Shown here piece after piece: positions 22,182-23,321 of a DNA stretch of 23,321 nucleotides. Source of the stretch: JAHCIE01 sp034431435 (GTDB lineage: Bacteria; Chloroflexota; Anaerolineae; Epilineales; JAHCIE01); NCBI GenBank assembly GCA_034431435.1, contig DAOUDG010000035.1, positions 1 through 23,321 of the forward strand. The letters run 5' to 3'. Below the pieces are notes generated by a model that was given only the letters and a program-made list of their open reading frames with translations, was not told the origin of the DNA and made no database searches. Within the stretch, counting starts at the first letter, position 1, and every line of letters begins with the position of its first letter. The translations under genes and the position numbers were made by a program.

Positions 22182-22694
22182 ATGGAAGCCATAGGCATCA
22201 ACCTGAACTTCCTGATTTCGTACATCATCAACTTTGTCATCATTCTGTTCCTCCTGGCGCGCTTCGTGTGGAACCCGATCATGAATCTGCTCGACCAGCG
22301 TCGCCAGCGCATCCAGGATAGCCTGGCTGAGGCGGAGCGCATCAGCAAGGAAGCGGCCCAGGAGCGGGCGGCCTTCCAGGCGCAACTGGCCGAGGAGCGC
22401 CAGCGCAACGCCGCGCAACTGGCCGAGGCCGCCAAGCAGGGCCAGCAGGTGCGCGAGGAGATCATCTCCGCCGCTCAGCGCGAGCGCGACCAGATTCTGA
22501 CCAATGCCCAGCGCGAGGCCGAGGGGGTGCGTGAGCAGGCGATCACCGACGCTCGCCGCGACATCGTCGATCTGGCTATCCAGGCTGCCCAGCGCGTCGT
22601 CGGCGCTTCCATGGACGAGACGCGCCAGCGCCAGCTCGTCAACGATTTCCTCAATCGTGAGCTTGAGCTACGGCGCACGGGAGACAGCCGGTGA
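22182..22694 (+). CDS. atpF: F1Fo ATP synthase subunit b
   Basis: This 170-residue protein has one N-terminal transmembrane helix (about 10-30, FLISYIINFVIILFLLARF) followed by a long charged coiled coil rich in Ala, Gln, Glu and Arg (DQRRQRIQDSLAEAERISKE onward). It forms the peripheral stalk that links subunit a to the F1 head through subunit delta. The terminal AAQRVVGASMDETRQRQLV is typical. The ATG at 22182 has AAGGAGG at 22170-22176. Its stop overlaps the atpH GTG start by 4 bp (GTGA), the same arrangement as at the atpI-atpB junction. Confidence 0.94.
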   Translation: MEAIGINLNFLISYIINFVIILFLLARFVWNPIMNLLDQRRQRIQDSLAEAERISKEAAQERAAFQAQLAEERQRNAAQLAEAAKQGQQVREEIISAAQRERDQILTNAQREAEGVREQAITDARRDIVDLAIQAAQRVVGASMDETRQRQLVNDFLNRELELRRTGDSR

Positions 22695-23218
22695 CAGACT
22701 CCACTCGCGCCCGCACCTATGCTCAAGCCCTGCACCAGAATGTCGTCGAGACCACGGTTCGCCAGCTGAGGTCTGTCCAGGCCGGGCTGCGGGCCAACCC
22801 CGACGTCCGCCAGGTGCTGGGTGACCCGACGGTGGAATTTCGCGACAAGGCGCGACGAGTGCTGGACTTCCTGCCCGCCGGGGCTGCTCCCGACGTGCAG
22901 CAGTTCGTCCAATACCTGTTGAATGAGAGCGCGCTGGATGATCTGGACCAGATCATCGTTGAGCTGGACCAGCTGGGAACGGGCGGGCCGCGCGTGCTCG
23001 AGGGCAGCGTGACCAGCGCCGTGCCCCTGACGGAACAGGAACAAGCGGCGTTGCGCGAGAAGCTGACGGCCGAGGCCGGCACGAGCCTGGACCTGACGTT
23101 CCACGTCGATCCTGAGCTTATGGGCGGCCTGGTCGTTCAGGTCGGCGACCGCGTGGTGGATGCATCGGTAGCGACACGCTTCCGCCAGCTCAAAGACTCG
23201 ATCACGAAGGCGTTGTAA
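22691..23218 (+). CDS. atpH: F1Fo ATP synthase subunit delta
   Basis: This 175-residue protein is the delta (OSCP) subunit that joins the b stalk to the top of F1. The N-terminal helical domain starts TRARTYAQALHQNVVETTVR. The C-terminal part contains GSVTSAVPLTEQEQAALREK and FHVDPELMGGLVVQVGDRVV, the family signature near the end. The GTG start at 22691 is fixed by the overlap with the atpF stop. It is followed after 10 bp by atpA. Confidence 0.93.
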   Translation: MTDSTRARTYAQALHQNVVETTVRQLRSVQAGLRANPDVRQVLGDPTVEFRDKARRVLDFLPAGAAPDVQQFVQYLLNESALDDLDQIIVELDQLGTGGPRVLEGSVTSAVPLTEQEQAALREKLTAEAGTSLDLTFHVDPELMGGLVVQVGDRVVDASVATRFRQLKDSITKAL

Positions 23219-23228
23219 AGGAGTCGTC

Positions 23229-23321
23229 ATGGCAACCAGTATGGTTGACATTACTGAACTGATTCGGCGGCAGATTCAGGAGTTCGAGGCTCCCCAGCAG
23301 ACCGTCGATGTCGGCACGGTC
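23229..23321 (+). CDS. atpA: F1Fo ATP synthase subunit alpha (5' end only)
   Basis: Only the first 31 codons are in the window. MATSMVDITELIRRQIQEFE and the following residues match the N-terminal helix and start of the beta-barrel of the alpha subunit, the non-catalytic nucleotide-binding subunit of F1. SD AAAGGAG (23217-23223) overlaps the atpH stop. Identity is supported mainly by operon order; the nucleotide-binding motifs lie beyond the edge. Confidence 0.88.
   Translation, partial: MATSMVDITELIRRQIQEFEAPQQTVDVGTV

Noticed and set aside
1..23321. CRISPR arrays, rRNA or tRNA genes
   Set aside because: No regularly spaced repeats and no tRNA or rRNA-like segments were seen; gaps between genes are short and accounted for.

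Overview
This 23.3 kb window is high-G+C bacterial chromosome (about two thirds to 70% G+C in the lines I counted by hand). Genes are densely packed, short operons often overlap by 4 bp, and many starts have Shine-Dalgarno (SD) sequences of the AAAGGAGG type. The long class II aldolase, the atpI-B-E-F-H-A order and the mix of Gfo/Idh/MocA dehydrogenases with glycosidases suggest Chloroflexota (Anaerolineae-like). That assignment is inference from gene style only; no rRNA or marker gene is present.

Layout. (1) 1-6600 is a deoxysugar and plant-glycan region: a Nudix hydrolase (cut by the window edge) and a Gfo/Idh/MocA dehydrogenase on the minus strand diverge from a plus-strand GH29 alpha-L-fucosidase and GH78 alpha-L-rhamnosidase pair. 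A second Gfo/Idh/MocA gene converges on the pair. A near-perfect 23-bp palindrome sits between the divergent units. (2) 6750-12050 is housekeeping and metabolic: a small orphan gene with a strong terminator, a Nudix gene coupled to a class II aldolase, a third Nudix gene, plsY (minus), and a methyltransferase overlapping a P-loop kinase. (3) 12114-13337 is a Bcr/CflA-type MFS exporter. (4) 13340-15730 is an island of visibly lower G+C carrying a two-gene RloA/RloB (AbiL-like) putative defence pair and a broken CopG/BrnA-type antitoxin relic. (5) 15781-18239 holds an M24 peptidase, an RraA-like protein and a small membrane protein. (6) 18333-19723 holds an internally deleted GH51 arabinofuranosidase remnant and a zinc MDR sugar/alcohol dehydrogenase. 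(7) 19773-20225 is a two-CBS-domain protein. (8) 20283 to the end is the F1Fo ATP synthase operon: promoter, atpI-like gene, atpB, atpE, atpF, atpH and the start of atpA.

The glycan genes fit cytoplasmic trimming of imported fucose-, rhamnose- and formerly arabinose-containing oligosaccharides. Neither glycosidase has a signal peptide. The dehydrogenases are candidates for the released sugars, but no transporter or regulator gene is in the window.

The most interesting non-gene signal is a recurring promoter architecture. Five sites share a -35 of TTGCG(C/T), 17-18 bp from TATA(A/C)T, and a sixth is close (TTGCCT, 16 bp). At two or three of these the -10 box ends only 7-8 nt before an ATG, which implies leaderless mRNAs. 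Other notable points are two genes decayed by identifiable lesions (GH51 deletion; antitoxin with a 5-bp tandem duplication), and an enlarged loop and tail in ATP synthase subunit a. I did not find a clearly new multigene system; the RloAB pair is the only defence-like system.
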